Shown piece after piece: positions 1 to 6,203 of a DNA stretch of 9,157 nucleotides. The position numbers and the translations under genes were made by a program. Source of the stretch: JAGLTZ01 sp023135015 (GTDB taxonomy: Bacteria; Blakebacterota; Blakebacteria; Blakebacterales; Blakebacteraceae); assembly GCA_030631625.1 (NCBI GenBank), contig DAOVKT010000106.1, forward strand, positions 1 to 9,157, read 5' to 3'. A model generated the notes under the pieces. The model did not search any database. It was not told the origin of the DNA and was given only the letters and a program-made list of their open reading frames with translations. Every line of letters begins with the position of its first letter. The stretch's first letter is position 1.

Positions 1-1
1 C

Positions 2-832
2 GAGTGTGCCGGGGTAATAGACGCCCTGGGACAGGATGTCGAGGGATTGAAGGAAGGCGATCCCGTGGTGGGTATGCGCAACTTCGGCTGTTACGCCGAC
101 CGTGTCGTGACATCGGCGGACCTGGTATTTCCTTTACCTGAGAACCTGGACCCCGTAAGGGCCGCGGCATTTCCCGTGACATACATCACCGCCTGGCACT
201 CCTTGGTCTATATCGGCAACCTGCATCGCGGCGAACGGATTCTCATTCATAATGCCGGCGGCGGCATGGGAACGGCTTCTGTGCAGATAGCGCGTCTGCG
301 GGGGGCGGTAGTCCTTGGAACTGCATCGGCACGTAAGCACGAATTCCTGCGGGAGCTGGGTGTCGACTATCCGATCGACTATCGTGAGGAAGACTGGGTC
401 GAAGCGGTGAAGGAGATAACCGGTGGTGAAGGTGTGGAAATGATATTCGACCCGATCGGGGGACGTTCCCTGAAGAAAGGGTTCGAGCAGCTTGCCCATA
501 CAGGAAGGCTTATTTCATACGGCGTATCTTCTGCAGCCCCTGGAAAGGCCCGGCATATACTGCGGGCGCTGCTTGAGGTGATGCGTACCCCGAGGTTCAG
601 TCCCTTGCGGATGATGGTGAAGAACAGAGGAGTCTTCGGCGTACATATCGGGCATCTGTGGCACCGGAAGGAAATCCTGCGGGGGGAGATGCAGATTTTG
701 GTTGAGCTGATTGAGCAGCGGAAGCTGGATCCCGTCATAGACCGCACTTTCCCCCTGGAGCAGGCCGCCGACGCCCACCACTATATCCAGGACAGGAAGA
801 ACATCGGGAAGGTGGTTCTGACCGTCGAGTAG
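2..832 (+). CDS. Zinc-free MDR oxidoreductase (quinone oxidoreductase / VAT1-like), 5' end outside the window
   Basis: Predicted NAD(P)H-dependent oxidoreductase of the medium-chain dehydrogenase/reductase superfamily, probably cytosolic, acting on a quinone or alpha,beta-unsaturated carbonyl; the substrate cannot be read. The frame is open from the left edge, and its first residues (ECAGVIDALGQDVEG, then KEGDPVVG) are the usual MDR catalytic-domain sequence, so the gene is cut rather than starting at the TTG at 47. About 276 residues are visible; some 50-60 N-terminal ones are missing. The Rossmann glycine motif AGGGMG lies at visible residues 85-90, inside IHNAGGGMGTASVQIAR, followed by FDPIGG. 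The C-terminal part (NRGVFGVHIGHLW, then QAADAHHYIQDRKNIGKVVL) resembles the VAT1/quinone-reductase branch. No structural zinc-type cysteine cluster is seen. It converges with the M28 peptidase gene, 56 nt apart. The family is secure; the function is not. Confidence 0.88.
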   Translation, partial: ECAGVIDALGQDVEGLKEGDPVVGMRNFGCYADRVVTSADLVFPLPENLDPVRAAAFPVTYITAWHSLVYIGNLHRGERILIHNAGGGMGTASVQIARLRGAVVLGTASARKHEFLRELGVDYPIDYREEDWVEAVKEITGGEGVEMIFDPIGGRSLKKGFEQLAHTGRLISYGVSSAAPGKARHILRALLEVMRTPRFSPLRMMVKNRGVFGVHIGHLWHRKEILRGEMQILVELIEQRKLDPVIDRTFPLEQAADAHHYIQDRKNIGKVVLTVE

Positions 833-872
833 CTAGTTCCCATCCGGAATTGCGGAGCGGTGCACTAGTTGG

Positions 873-889
873 GTTTCCAGTGCGGAAAC
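873..889. other. Small hairpin between convergent genes
   Basis: GTTTCC (873-878) and GGAAAC (884-889) form a perfect 6-bp stem with a 5-nt loop in the gap between the converging MDR and peptidase genes, touching the peptidase stop codon. There is no T-tract on either strand, so it is not a classical intrinsic terminator. It may help end or stabilise either transcript, or be chance. Confidence 0.25.
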
Positions 890-2514
890 TACGGCCGGTC
901 CGCCATCTGGAACAAAGTCAGGTACACGACGCAGGTCGTCCTGAAGTACGCGTCATAGTCTATAGTGGAGGCCACGTCCTCCGGCGTATGAACCCTGCCC
1001 GGGGCTCCGCGACTGTGCAGATAGATTGTCGGGACCCCTGCATTGATGAAAGCGGAATGATCGCTTGCGCCGGCGACGGCTGGTGTGGGTCGCTGGTCGG
1101 CCAGGCCGAAGTTCCCGTACAGGCGGTCGGCCTCAACGGCCATCTGCTGGAAGATGGGAGTAGTCTGGCCTCCATCCATCCTCAGGACGGGTCCGGTGCC
1201 GACCATGTCCAGGTTAATCATCCCTGCCGCTCCGGTGATGGGGCGGGGGGGATGAGCGGCGAAATACTCCGAACCGGCCAGGAATAGCTCCTCCCCGGCG
1301 AAGAGGACGAAGTAGACCGTCCTGCGGGGTTTTACAGGGGAGCGGCTCATCGCCTCGGCCATTGCAATAACCATTATGCTTCCTGAGGCGTTGTCCTGCG
1401 CACCGGCGAAAAGTACGCCGGCCTGATCTCCCACATGGTCGAGGTGGGCACCCACAATCACATACTCATCGGAAACAGCCGGATCGCTGCCTTCGACATA
1501 TCCAACAACATTCCAGGTCACGGTTTCGGGCAGATATCTGGCACTTGTCTCCAGCGAAACCCGGGTCTTGAGGGGCATGGAGAACGGTCTGCCTGTATCG
1601 CCGATCTGTTTTTTCAACGATACCGCTGTGTGGGGCAGTCCGTAGAGAAGGTCATCGGCCACGCTGTTTCTTATCGATAGTTGAGGCATATCGGCCTGGT
1701 GGTTGCCCACATCACCGTGGTATACGCTCCCGATCGGTGACAGGACGTCATCGCCTGGGTCGTCAATAAATAGAATCGCCATGACGCCGTGGCTTCTGGC
1801 GATGGTCGACTTGAACCGCGGCCGGCTCTTATCTCCCCAGTCGCCGGTTTCAGGGGGGGTTCCCATGAACATGAGGGCGACTTTACCCCGTGCGTCGATG
1901 CCCTCATAGTCGTGCCATCCCTTTTCATTATCCTCGAGTCCATATCCGACGAATACGACAGATGCATTCTCCACACGACCACTTCCCGTAAAACCGCGCG
2001 CCACAAGGTCGCGGCCAAACCTGTAGGGTGGTCCTGTCCACCCCTCGTGCTCGATACTGAGCACCGCCGGAGCAGTCACCTCGTTTGCCTCCAGCATAAA
2101 CGGCTGGAAATAGGTGCCCTCCGAACCTCCCGGTTGCACCCCGGCCCTCCTGAACCGCTCCGCGGCGTATCGGGCGGCCAGCGCATAGCCGTCCGTGCCG
2201 GTGAGTCGCCCTTCGAATTCGGGGGAGGAGAGCTCGAAGACAGCCCGCCGGAGGGCATCCTGTTCTATGCAAGCCAGTCCCACTGCCGCACGCAGCAGGG
2301 AAGGGTTCGGTTCCTGTTCCCTGAATTCAGCGACATCGGGCTGCTGCCGGTTTGCAGGCTGCTGCACTGAACCGGCTGGTGGCGGATGCAGCTGGGACCT
2401 GGCAGCCTGAGGTGCGATGCACCCCGGGCAGATCGTTGTAAGTAAAAGAGCAGAACCGTGGGATAAGAGCATACGGCGGCTGCCAGTGATGCAGAATCGG
2501 ACTATTCCGGGCAT
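889..2514 (-). CDS. M28-family zinc aminopeptidase/peptidase with PA-type insert, exported
   Basis: Predicted two-zinc metallopeptidase of family M28 that removes N-terminal amino acids from peptides, probably at the cell surface or in the periplasm. All M28 metal and catalytic residues are present in order: H357 (GAHLDH), bridging D374 (AGAQDNASG), general base E408 and ligand E409 (FAGEEL), D436 (INLDMVG) and H486 (ASDHSAF). Residues about 180-300 (VVFVGYGLEDNEKGWHDYEG, GKVALMF) form a PA-type insert usual in larger members. The 541-aa length fits PA-containing M28 proteins. The N-terminus has arginines followed by a short hydrophobic run (about 15-33) and two cysteines (C29, C32), then a Gln/Pro-rich linker. 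This suggests a Sec signal, possibly lipoprotein, but no consensus lipobox. The ATG at 2514 is chosen because AGGAGA lies 9 nt upstream; the internal Met15 has no SD. It is monocistronic and unrelated to the hydrogenase cluster. Substrate unknown. Confidence 0.92.
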   Translation of the reverse strand: MPGIVRFCITGSRRMLLSHGSALLLTTICPGCIAPQAARSQLHPPPAGSVQQPANRQQPDVAEFREQEPNPSLLRAAVGLACIEQDALRRAVFELSSPEFEGRLTGTDGYALAARYAAERFRRAGVQPGGSEGTYFQPFMLEANEVTAPAVLSIEHEGWTGPPYRFGRDLVARGFTGSGRVENASVVFVGYGLEDNEKGWHDYEGIDARGKVALMFMGTPPETGDWGDKSRPRFKSTIARSHGVMAILFIDDPGDDVLSPIGSVYHGDVGNHQADMPQLSIRNSVADDLLYGLPHTAVSLKKQIGDTGRPFSMPLKTRVSLETSARYLPETVTWNVVGYVEGSDPAVSDEYVIVGAHLDHVGDQAGVLFAGAQDNASGSIMVIAMAEAMSRSPVKPRRTVYFVLFAGEELFLAGSEYFAAHPPRPITGAAGMINLDMVGTGPVLRMDGGQTTPIFQQMAVEADRLYGNFGLADQRPTPAVAGASDHSAFINAGVPTIYLHSRGAPGRVHTPEDVASTIDYDAYFRTTCVVYLTLFQMADRP

Positions 2515-2659
2515 GATGAAGGGTCTCCTGGAACCGAGTTGAAGCAGAGCAGGAACCTGAGTTTGACTCTAATGAAATCCTTGTGAAGGGTCCACCGGAA
2601 AGCGTTTCTCTTAAAGATTGGATTTCGGGCCCTTTTATCCTTTTCTACAATTAGCGATT

Positions 2660-2688
2660 TTTATATTTTGGAAATACGCGGTTTTCAG
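2660..2688 (-). promoter_or_regulatory. Candidate sigma70-type promoter for the M28 peptidase gene
   Basis: On the minus strand CTGAAA (2688-2683), a 17-nt spacer and TATAAA (2665-2660) match the -35/-10 consensus at 4/6 and 5/6 positions with ideal spacing. Transcription would start near 2653 and leave a leader of about 140 nt before the peptidase ATG at 2514. It is the best promoter-like match I found by eye in the region; no operator was recognised. Confidence 0.35.
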
Positions 2689-2745
2689 CCGTTTGACCGA
2701 CTGTCCGGCATATCGATGCGGCGGACGAATCGCCGGAAATTCTGA

Positions 2746-2926
2746 GTATCGGGATGAAGGAGTGACCAGGGTCGGCAAGGCAGAGCCGAATGCAAAACGG
2801 GTGGGCACTCTCTGGTCCTCCCGAATCCCGATACCTGGACGGCCTGCCGTACCTCCTCGCGCTCGCACCGGTATCCGTCCGGGTTGCTGCCCCCCTGGCC
2901 GCAACGGTAAGGGGGGCGGCTTTTTT
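2746..2926 (+). ncRNA. Candidate structured RNA of unknown class, ending in an intrinsic terminator
   Basis: The plus strand shows three consecutive hairpins and a U-tract with no plus-strand gene nearby. Hairpin A: GTATCGGGAT (2746-2755) pairs perfectly with ATCCCGATAC (2825-2834). Inside it GGAG-T-GACCAG (2759-2769) pairs with CTGGTCCTCC (2812-2821) around one bulged T, and a small TCGGC/GCCGA hairpin (2772-2776/2785-2789) sits in the apical region. Hairpin B: CCTGGACGG (2834-2842) pairs with CCGTCCGGG (2875-2883) with one wobble, sharing one base with A. Third is the terminator at 2886-2920 followed by six T. This looks like a free-standing small RNA or an orphan riboswitch-like leader. 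Nothing matching SRP RNA, 6S, tmRNA, RNase P or the riboswitch classes I know could be recognised. No good promoter is seen: TTGACC at 2693-2698 lacks a matching -10. The structure is visible; the RNA itself is inferred. Confidence 0.42.
2886..2926 (+). terminator. Rho-independent terminator, plus strand
   Basis: GCTGCCCCCC (2886-2895) pairs with GGGGGGCGGC (2911-2920) over ten pairs, one a U-G wobble, with a 15-nt loop and TTTTTT immediately after (2921-2926). The U-tract is only on the plus-strand side, so it serves a plus-strand transcript. Read from the minus strand the stem is preceded by A's and followed by no T-run, so it is at best a weak stop for the hydrogenase operon that ends at 2982. 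Confidence 0.8.
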
Positions 2927-2981
2927 AAAATTTATGGTGGATCAGCTGGAGAGCTATATAGCGGGAAGCCGATAGGCGTGC

Positions 2982-3497
2982 TCAGTCCCGTTCGCCCGAC
3001 ACCGCCATCTGAAGAGCTACCTCGGCAGCAGCCGGGATGGACGCCTCCACAGCCGGAGTGAGCGGTGTACCCAGGTCTTCGGCAGTCTCCGAGACCTGGC
3101 AGGCCAGGATCCGGATCTCGATCCCACGCTCATCCCTCAGGTCGAACAGCATGTTTGAGGTTGGACCGAGGTGGCTTACATAGTCGTCCGACCTGAGAAT
3201 GGGCCCAAGGTCGTCGAGCGGTACCTCGAAGACCTCGCCGGGCTTCCTTTCCCAGTCAATCGCATCTACGATAACCAGCCGTTCCGGCTTATCTCCCAGG
3301 ACGAGATCGAAGAGGATCTTCCGGACTGTTGTACCTACATCCAGGACACAGATATCGGGAGGGATATCCAGGTTCTCCTCGATGTACCTGGCTACCCCCG
3401 GACCGAAGCCGTCATCGCCCAGCAGGATATTACCGCACCCTAAAATAATGGACCGGGCCCCCGCCCAGAGGGGGAGGCCCAGTCCATCTTTATCCAT
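2982..3497 (-). CDS. [NiFe]-hydrogenase maturation protease (HyaD/HycI/FrhD-like, peptidase M52)
   Basis: Predicted nickel-dependent endopeptidase that cleaves the C-terminal tail of the hydrogenase large subunit after Ni insertion; cytosolic. The 171-aa protein carries the family signature GCGNILLGDDGFGPGVA (residues 20-36). Residues that match the nickel-sensing ligands of HybD are D29 (DDG, where HybD has Glu16), D78 (VIVDAID) and H109 (SHLGP). The substrate is presumably MvhA, encoded 58 nt upstream and ending in a cleavable tail. The ATG at 3497 is the only ATG before the signature, but it lacks a close SD: AGGAG at 3526-3530 is 28 nt away. It gives an N-terminal extension of about 12 residues beyond what this family usually has, encoded by a strong inverted repeat (3448-3487). 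The exact start is therefore uncertain; the function is not. Confidence 0.9.
   Translation of the reverse strand: MDKDGLGLPLWAGARSIILGCGNILLGDDGFGPGVARYIEENLDIPPDICVLDVGTTVRKILFDLVLGDKPERLVIVDAIDWERKPGEVFEVPLDDLGPILRSDDYVSHLGPTSNMLFDLRDERGIEIRILACQVSETAEDLGTPLTPAVEASIPAAAEVALQMAVSGERD
3448..3487 (-). repeat. 12-bp inverted repeat (mRNA hairpin) at the start of the protease gene
   Basis: In the mRNA sense ATGGACTGGGCC (3487-3476) faces GGCCCGGTCCAT (3459-3448), twelve pairs with one U-G wobble. A further CCC/GGG can close after a bulge, leaving a loop of about 9 nt. The hairpin begins 8 nt after the proposed start codon. It is followed by TATTTT, so it could act as an attenuator or an mRNA structure that lowers translation. 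The arms are visible; the role is inferred. Confidence 0.55.
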
Positions 3498-3522
3498 AGT
3501 CAGCGACTTTCACGATTTAAGT

Positions 3523-3546
3523 CTTCTCCTGCCCGATAATGAGAAG
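3523..3546 (-). other. Short hairpin in the mvhA-protease spacer
   Basis: CTTCTC and GAGAAG (3541-3546 and 3523-3528 on this strand) form a 6-bp stem with a 12-nt loop, in the only sizeable gap of the operon (58 nt). The stem's 3' side overlaps AGGAG (3526-3530), the only SD-like sequence before the protease, so it could mask it. The stem is short, so this is tentative. Confidence 0.3.
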
Positions 3547-3555
3547 GTCTCAGAC

Positions 3556-5001
3556 TCAGTTTGTGAACGTCGCCACCTCTTCCCCGTCAGGCCCTACGAT
3601 CTTGACCTTCACGGCGATTGCGCCGTCGAGCCTGTGCGTGGCGCACGAGAGGCAGGGGTCGTAGGCGCGGATCGCCATCTCAACCATGTTCAGGATTGCC
3701 TCATCGTACTTGCCGTCCTTGATGAGGGTCCTGGCGGCCTGGTTCACTGACATGTTGATCGGACCGTTGTTGTGGGTCGTCCCTACGATGAGGTTCACGT
3801 TGGTGACGATCCCGTCCTCGTCGGTCTCGTAGTCGTGGATCAGGGTGCCGCGCGGAGCCTCGGTCGCGCCGATGCCTCTCGCGGCGCGCGGCTCGACGGG
3901 CACACGGGTCTCCTTCGATGTGATCTCGGGGTCGTTGAGGAGCTCGACCATGTACTCCGCGTTGTAGAGGAGCTCAATAAGCCGTGCCCAGTTGTAGAGG
4001 AGCGTGAGCTGCACAGGCCTTCCGAAGGTCTCTCTATACTCCTCGAGTTCCTTCTGGGCCAACGGTGTCGACAGTTTGTCCGCGACGTTGAGCCGGGCCA
4101 GTGTGTTGGTCCTGTACATCCCCTTGGGGTTCTCGGAATCGATGGAGAATCCCTCTCCCCACGACTTGGCGTAGGGGAACTTCAGGTAGGTCCAGGGCAG
4201 CACCTTCTCCTCGATGTAGTCGGTGTAATCAGCGGGTTCGAAATCTTCGTATGAACCGTCCGGCTTCATGAGGCGGAACTTGCCGTCGTAGAGGTCCATC
4301 GTCCCGTCCTCGGTAACCGTGCCCAGGAATCCGGTCTCGATAACCCCGATCGTCTTCACCGCATCCAGGTACTTCGGGAAGATGTCCTCCTTCGCCCAGG
4401 CGATCGCCCATTTGGAGAACTCGAGGATCTCTTCGGCCATCTCAAGTGAAGCCTTCCTCTCAGTTTCGGTGAGCGGCTTGGAGAACCCGCCCGGCACTGC
4501 TGTGACCGGGTGGATGCTCTTGCCCGAGACGATGTTGAGGATGCGGGCGCCGAGGTGTCTGTTGCGGATGACCTTCCGACCTATCTCGGGGTTCGCGGCG
4601 GCGATCCCGAAGACATTCCTCTCCTTGTAGTCCGCGTCGGGTCCCATCACGAAGTCGGGGCCGGCAAGGAAGAAGAAGTGAAGGATGTGTTCCTCGGTGA
4701 ACGCTGCCGCGTTACAGAGCCGCCTCAGCTTCTCTCCAGCCGGAGGTGGCGTCACACCGAAGATAGCGTCGGTTGTTTTCGCGGAGGCGAGGTGGTGGGA
4801 CCACGGGCAGACACCACAGATGCTTGTCAGGATCCTCGGCAGTTCCTCGACCGGCCGGCCGATACAGAACTTCTCAAAGCCCCTCAATTCAACGATTTGT
4901 ACCTTGGTGTCGGCCACGTTCCCCGCGTCGTCGAGTTCGATCGTCACCTTGGCATGACCCTCGAGCCTCGTTACGGGCGCAATCGTTATTGTCTTTCCCA
5001 T
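3556..5001 (-). CDS. mvhA: F420-non-reducing [NiFe] hydrogenase large subunit MvhA (group 3c type)
   Basis: Catalytic subunit holding the Ni-Fe(CN)2CO site, where H2 is split or formed in the cytosol; partner of MvhG and MvhD. The 481-aa protein starts with the typical ITIAPVTRLEGHAKV. The first Ni-binding motif is SICGVCPWSHH with C62 and C65; the second is DPCLSCATH near the end with C450 and C453. After H456 a 25-residue tail remains. In this family the maturation protease cuts at this His, and that protease is encoded next in the operon. Start: ATG at 5001, because AAGGAGG (5010-5016) lies 8 nt upstream. The GTG at 5010, which would add three residues, overlaps the SD itself and is rejected. 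The gene begins 13 nt after mvhG and its SD overlaps the mvhG stop, suggesting translational coupling. Assignment to group 3c rests on the neighbouring mvhD and hdrA as well as the sequence. Confidence 0.96.
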   Translation of the reverse strand: MGKTITIAPVTRLEGHAKVTIELDDAGNVADTKVQIVELRGFEKFCIGRPVEELPRILTSICGVCPWSHHLASAKTTDAIFGVTPPPAGEKLRRLCNAAAFTEEHILHFFFLAGPDFVMGPDADYKERNVFGIAAANPEIGRKVIRNRHLGARILNIVSGKSIHPVTAVPGGFSKPLTETERKASLEMAEEILEFSKWAIAWAKEDIFPKYLDAVKTIGVIETGFLGTVTEDGTMDLYDGKFRLMKPDGSYEDFEPADYTDYIEEKVLPWTYLKFPYAKSWGEGFSIDSENPKGMYRTNTLARLNVADKLSTPLAQKELEEYRETFGRPVQLTLLYNWARLIELLYNAEYMVELLNDPEITSKETRVPVEPRAARGIGATEAPRGTLIHDYETDEDGIVTNVNLIVGTTHNNGPINMSVNQAARTLIKDGKYDEAILNMVEMAIRAYDPCLSCATHRLDGAIAVKVKIVGPDGEEVATFTN

Positions 5002-5009
5002 TTTCGTCA

Positions 5010-5016
5010 CCTCCTT
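5010..5016 (-). promoter_or_regulatory. Ribosome binding site of mvhA
   Basis: AAGGAGG on the minus strand, overlapping the TAA of mvhG and 8 nt before the ATG at 5001. It decides the mvhA start against the in-frame GTG at 5010. Confidence 0.85.
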
Positions 5017-5968
5017 ACTGACCGGGTCTCTTGGGGAGCGGCCGCAGCCTGTTCTGTGCCCCGATGTAGCGGTTGAATGTCGCTCTCCTGTCCAGGACCT
5101 GCTTGGGGTCGAGTCCGATCGAGGAGATGGCGCCCATCATGTCGACCATGGGGTTTGCGCCCTTGCGGATCGGGCCGAAGCAGCCGCGGCATGGCATGTA
5201 CCCCTTGATGCAGCGCGGCACGGGAGTTTCCGTTTCTTCAACCTGGGAGGCACAACCCGCGCGGGTCACCGGGCCAAGGCAGAGATAGCCCTGCTCCATC
5301 AGGCATCTTGTATTCTCCCACGGCGCATCCTGTTCGAACTCGGGTACATCGAGAGGCCGTTTGAGTCCCCCTTCGCCGGACTTCTCCTCGCGTTTCAAGG
5401 GACATTCATCGCACACCGATCGCTCGGGCAGTTCGAACGGCTTGCCCTCCAGAAGGCAGGTGAGCGCCTCCACAATGATGGCGGGGTTCGTCGGACAGCC
5501 GGGGATGTAGATGTCCACATCCACGACCTCGTCTACGGCATAGACCTTATCGAGGAGGGGAGGAAGGTTCTCGGAAGGGGTCTCTGATGACTCGGTTGTC
5601 TCGGAGTCCCTGTAGATTTTTTCGTAGAAGTCCTCCAGTGTGTACATGTTCGCCAGCGCCGGGATTCCGCCAAAGCAGGCGCAGGAGCCCAGAGAGATAA
5701 GCGTGCCGCACTTCTTCCTCATCTCTTCGGCGACGTGCTTCTCTTTCTCGTTACGCACGCCACCCGAGATGATTCCGACGTCGGCCTCGGGGATTTCGAG
5801 CTCCTCCCTATCGCCCATCTGCCCGTAGTACTTATGATCCATGAGCACGGGCATGTGGACGAATTCCAGGGATGGAAGGAGATCAAGGAGGGGCTCACCG
5901 ATGTCGAGGATCGTTACCTCACATCCTCCACAGATGTTGAGCCATTCCTCAGCCACTCTAATAGCCAT
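5015..5968 (-). CDS. mvhG: F420-non-reducing [NiFe] hydrogenase small subunit MvhG
   Basis: Iron-sulfur subunit that passes electrons from the Ni-Fe site of MvhA towards MvhD and HdrA; cytosolic, with no Tat signal. It is 317 aa. Proximal-cluster ligands are C13 and C16 (NICGGCE), a cysteine of the GSCACFGG motif (C96 or C98) and C158 (IPGCPTNP). The C-terminal third is cysteine-rich (C186, C189, C222, C230, C239, C253, C260, C263), enough for two more [4Fe-4S] clusters as usual for MvhG. Residues 120-136 (DSETTESSETPSENLPP) look like an acidic, Ser/Thr-rich loop. Start: the ATG at 5968 has GAGGAGG 8 nt upstream and begins the conserved sequence MAIRVAEEWLNICGG. The frame stays open to 6166, but that extension overlaps the preceding 68-aa gene and has a non-hydrogenase composition. 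Confidence 0.96.
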   Translation of the reverse strand: MAIRVAEEWLNICGGCEVTILDIGEPLLDLLPSLEFVHMPVLMDHKYYGQMGDREELEIPEADVGIISGGVRNEKEKHVAEEMRKKCGTLISLGSCACFGGIPALANMYTLEDFYEKIYRDSETTESSETPSENLPPLLDKVYAVDEVVDVDIYIPGCPTNPAIIVEALTCLLEGKPFELPERSVCDECPLKREEKSGEGGLKRPLDVPEFEQDAPWENTRCLMEQGYLCLGPVTRAGCASQVEETETPVPRCIKGYMPCRGCFGPIRKGANPMVDMMGAISSIGLDPKQVLDRRATFNRYIGAQNRLRPLPKRPGQ

Positions 5969-5976
5969 CTCTTTAA

Positions 5977-5983
5977 CCTCCTC
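5977..5983 (-). promoter_or_regulatory. Ribosome binding site of mvhG
   Basis: GAGGAGG on the minus strand, 8 nt before the ATG at 5968 and overlapping the TGA of the upstream 68-aa gene by two bases. It fixes the mvhG start against the longer open frame and suggests coupling of the two genes. Confidence 0.88.
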
Positions 5984-6188
5984 AGATTGGTTGTTGACCC
6001 TCGACAACGACTTCAGCTGCGACCCTTCGCGAATAAACGAGGGCACTATCTCCCTCTTCCACGATCCGGAACTCGAAACCGTCTTTCTCGTAAGCCTCGG
6101 CAGCCGTCCTGGCCGCAGCCGCATCCGGGTATTGAATGTTATCCCACATAAACTTCTTCTCGTCAAAGTATCTTATGAATTCCGGCAT
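5982..6188 (-). CDS. Small protein of unknown function between mvhD and mvhG
   Basis: I do not recognise this 68-aa protein. It is probably real: the ATG at 6188 has GGGAG 9 nt upstream, it fits the gap with 15 nt to mvhD and 13 nt to mvhG, and its stop abuts the mvhG SD. It has no cysteines, so it cannot hold an Fe-S cluster through Cys, and no signal or membrane segment. The order looks like a short charged and aromatic start (IRYFDEKKFMWD), a probable amphipathic helix (about residues 22-36, AAAARTAAEAYEKDG) and beta strands (FEFRIVEE, SALVYSRR, AAEVVV), suggesting a small alpha/beta fold. Position suggests a role in assembling or modulating the MvhG/MvhD/HdrA contact, but that is inference from location only. 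Confidence 0.72.
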   Translation of the reverse strand: MPEFIRYFDEKKFMWDNIQYPDAAAARTAAEAYEKDGFEFRIVEEGDSALVYSRRVAAEVVVEGQQPI

Positions 6189-6203
6189 TTTTTTAAACTC
6201 CCA

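Larger units (their letters stand above)
2515..2981. other. 467-bp intergenic region without a convincing protein gene
   Basis: The region separates the start of the peptidase gene from the end of the hydrogenase operon. It holds the peptidase ribosome binding site (AGGAGA, 2524-2529), an AT-rich patch at about 2640-2680 with a minus-strand promoter candidate, and on the plus strand a run of three hairpins with an intrinsic terminator (2746-2926). After the terminator, 2931-2981 holds only a 13-codon ATG frame (2934-2975) without an SD. I see no tRNA and no convincing protein-coding frame. Confidence 0.7.

Noticed and set aside
2764..2817. Cyclic di-GMP (GEMM-I) riboswitch
   Set aside because: GGCAAGGC and TGCAAAAC loosely recall the GEMM core, but the conserved GACGCAAAGCC segment, the GNRA-capped stem and its receptor are absent.
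2746..2834. SRP RNA, 6S RNA or tRNA at the long hairpin
   Set aside because: The GGAA-capped SRP core, the 6S central bubble layout and the tRNA TTC motif are all missing.
2886..2926. Intrinsic terminator for the hydrogenase operon
   Set aside because: The T-run is on the plus-strand side only. On the minus strand the stem is followed by AACCCGG, so it does not look like an efficient minus-strand terminator.
2934..2975. 13-codon ATG frame just after the plus-strand terminator
   Set aside because: No SD and too short to judge; it would only matter if the structured RNA were a leader controlling a small peptide, for which there is no support.
2618..3061. A 147-codon plus-strand frame through the intergenic region
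   Set aside because: It runs through the hairpins and the terminator, has no SD, a low-complexity Pro/Gly/Arg composition, and continues antisense into the protease gene.
3448..3487. Mobile-element end or insertion footprint
   Set aside because: The inverted repeat is isolated, in frame within a conserved gene, with no transposase or target duplication nearby.
5969..6166. N-terminal extension of mvhG by 66 residues
   Set aside because: It overlaps almost all of the 68-aa gene in another frame, has no hydrogenase-like sequence, and the perfect SD at 5977-5983 places the start at 5968.
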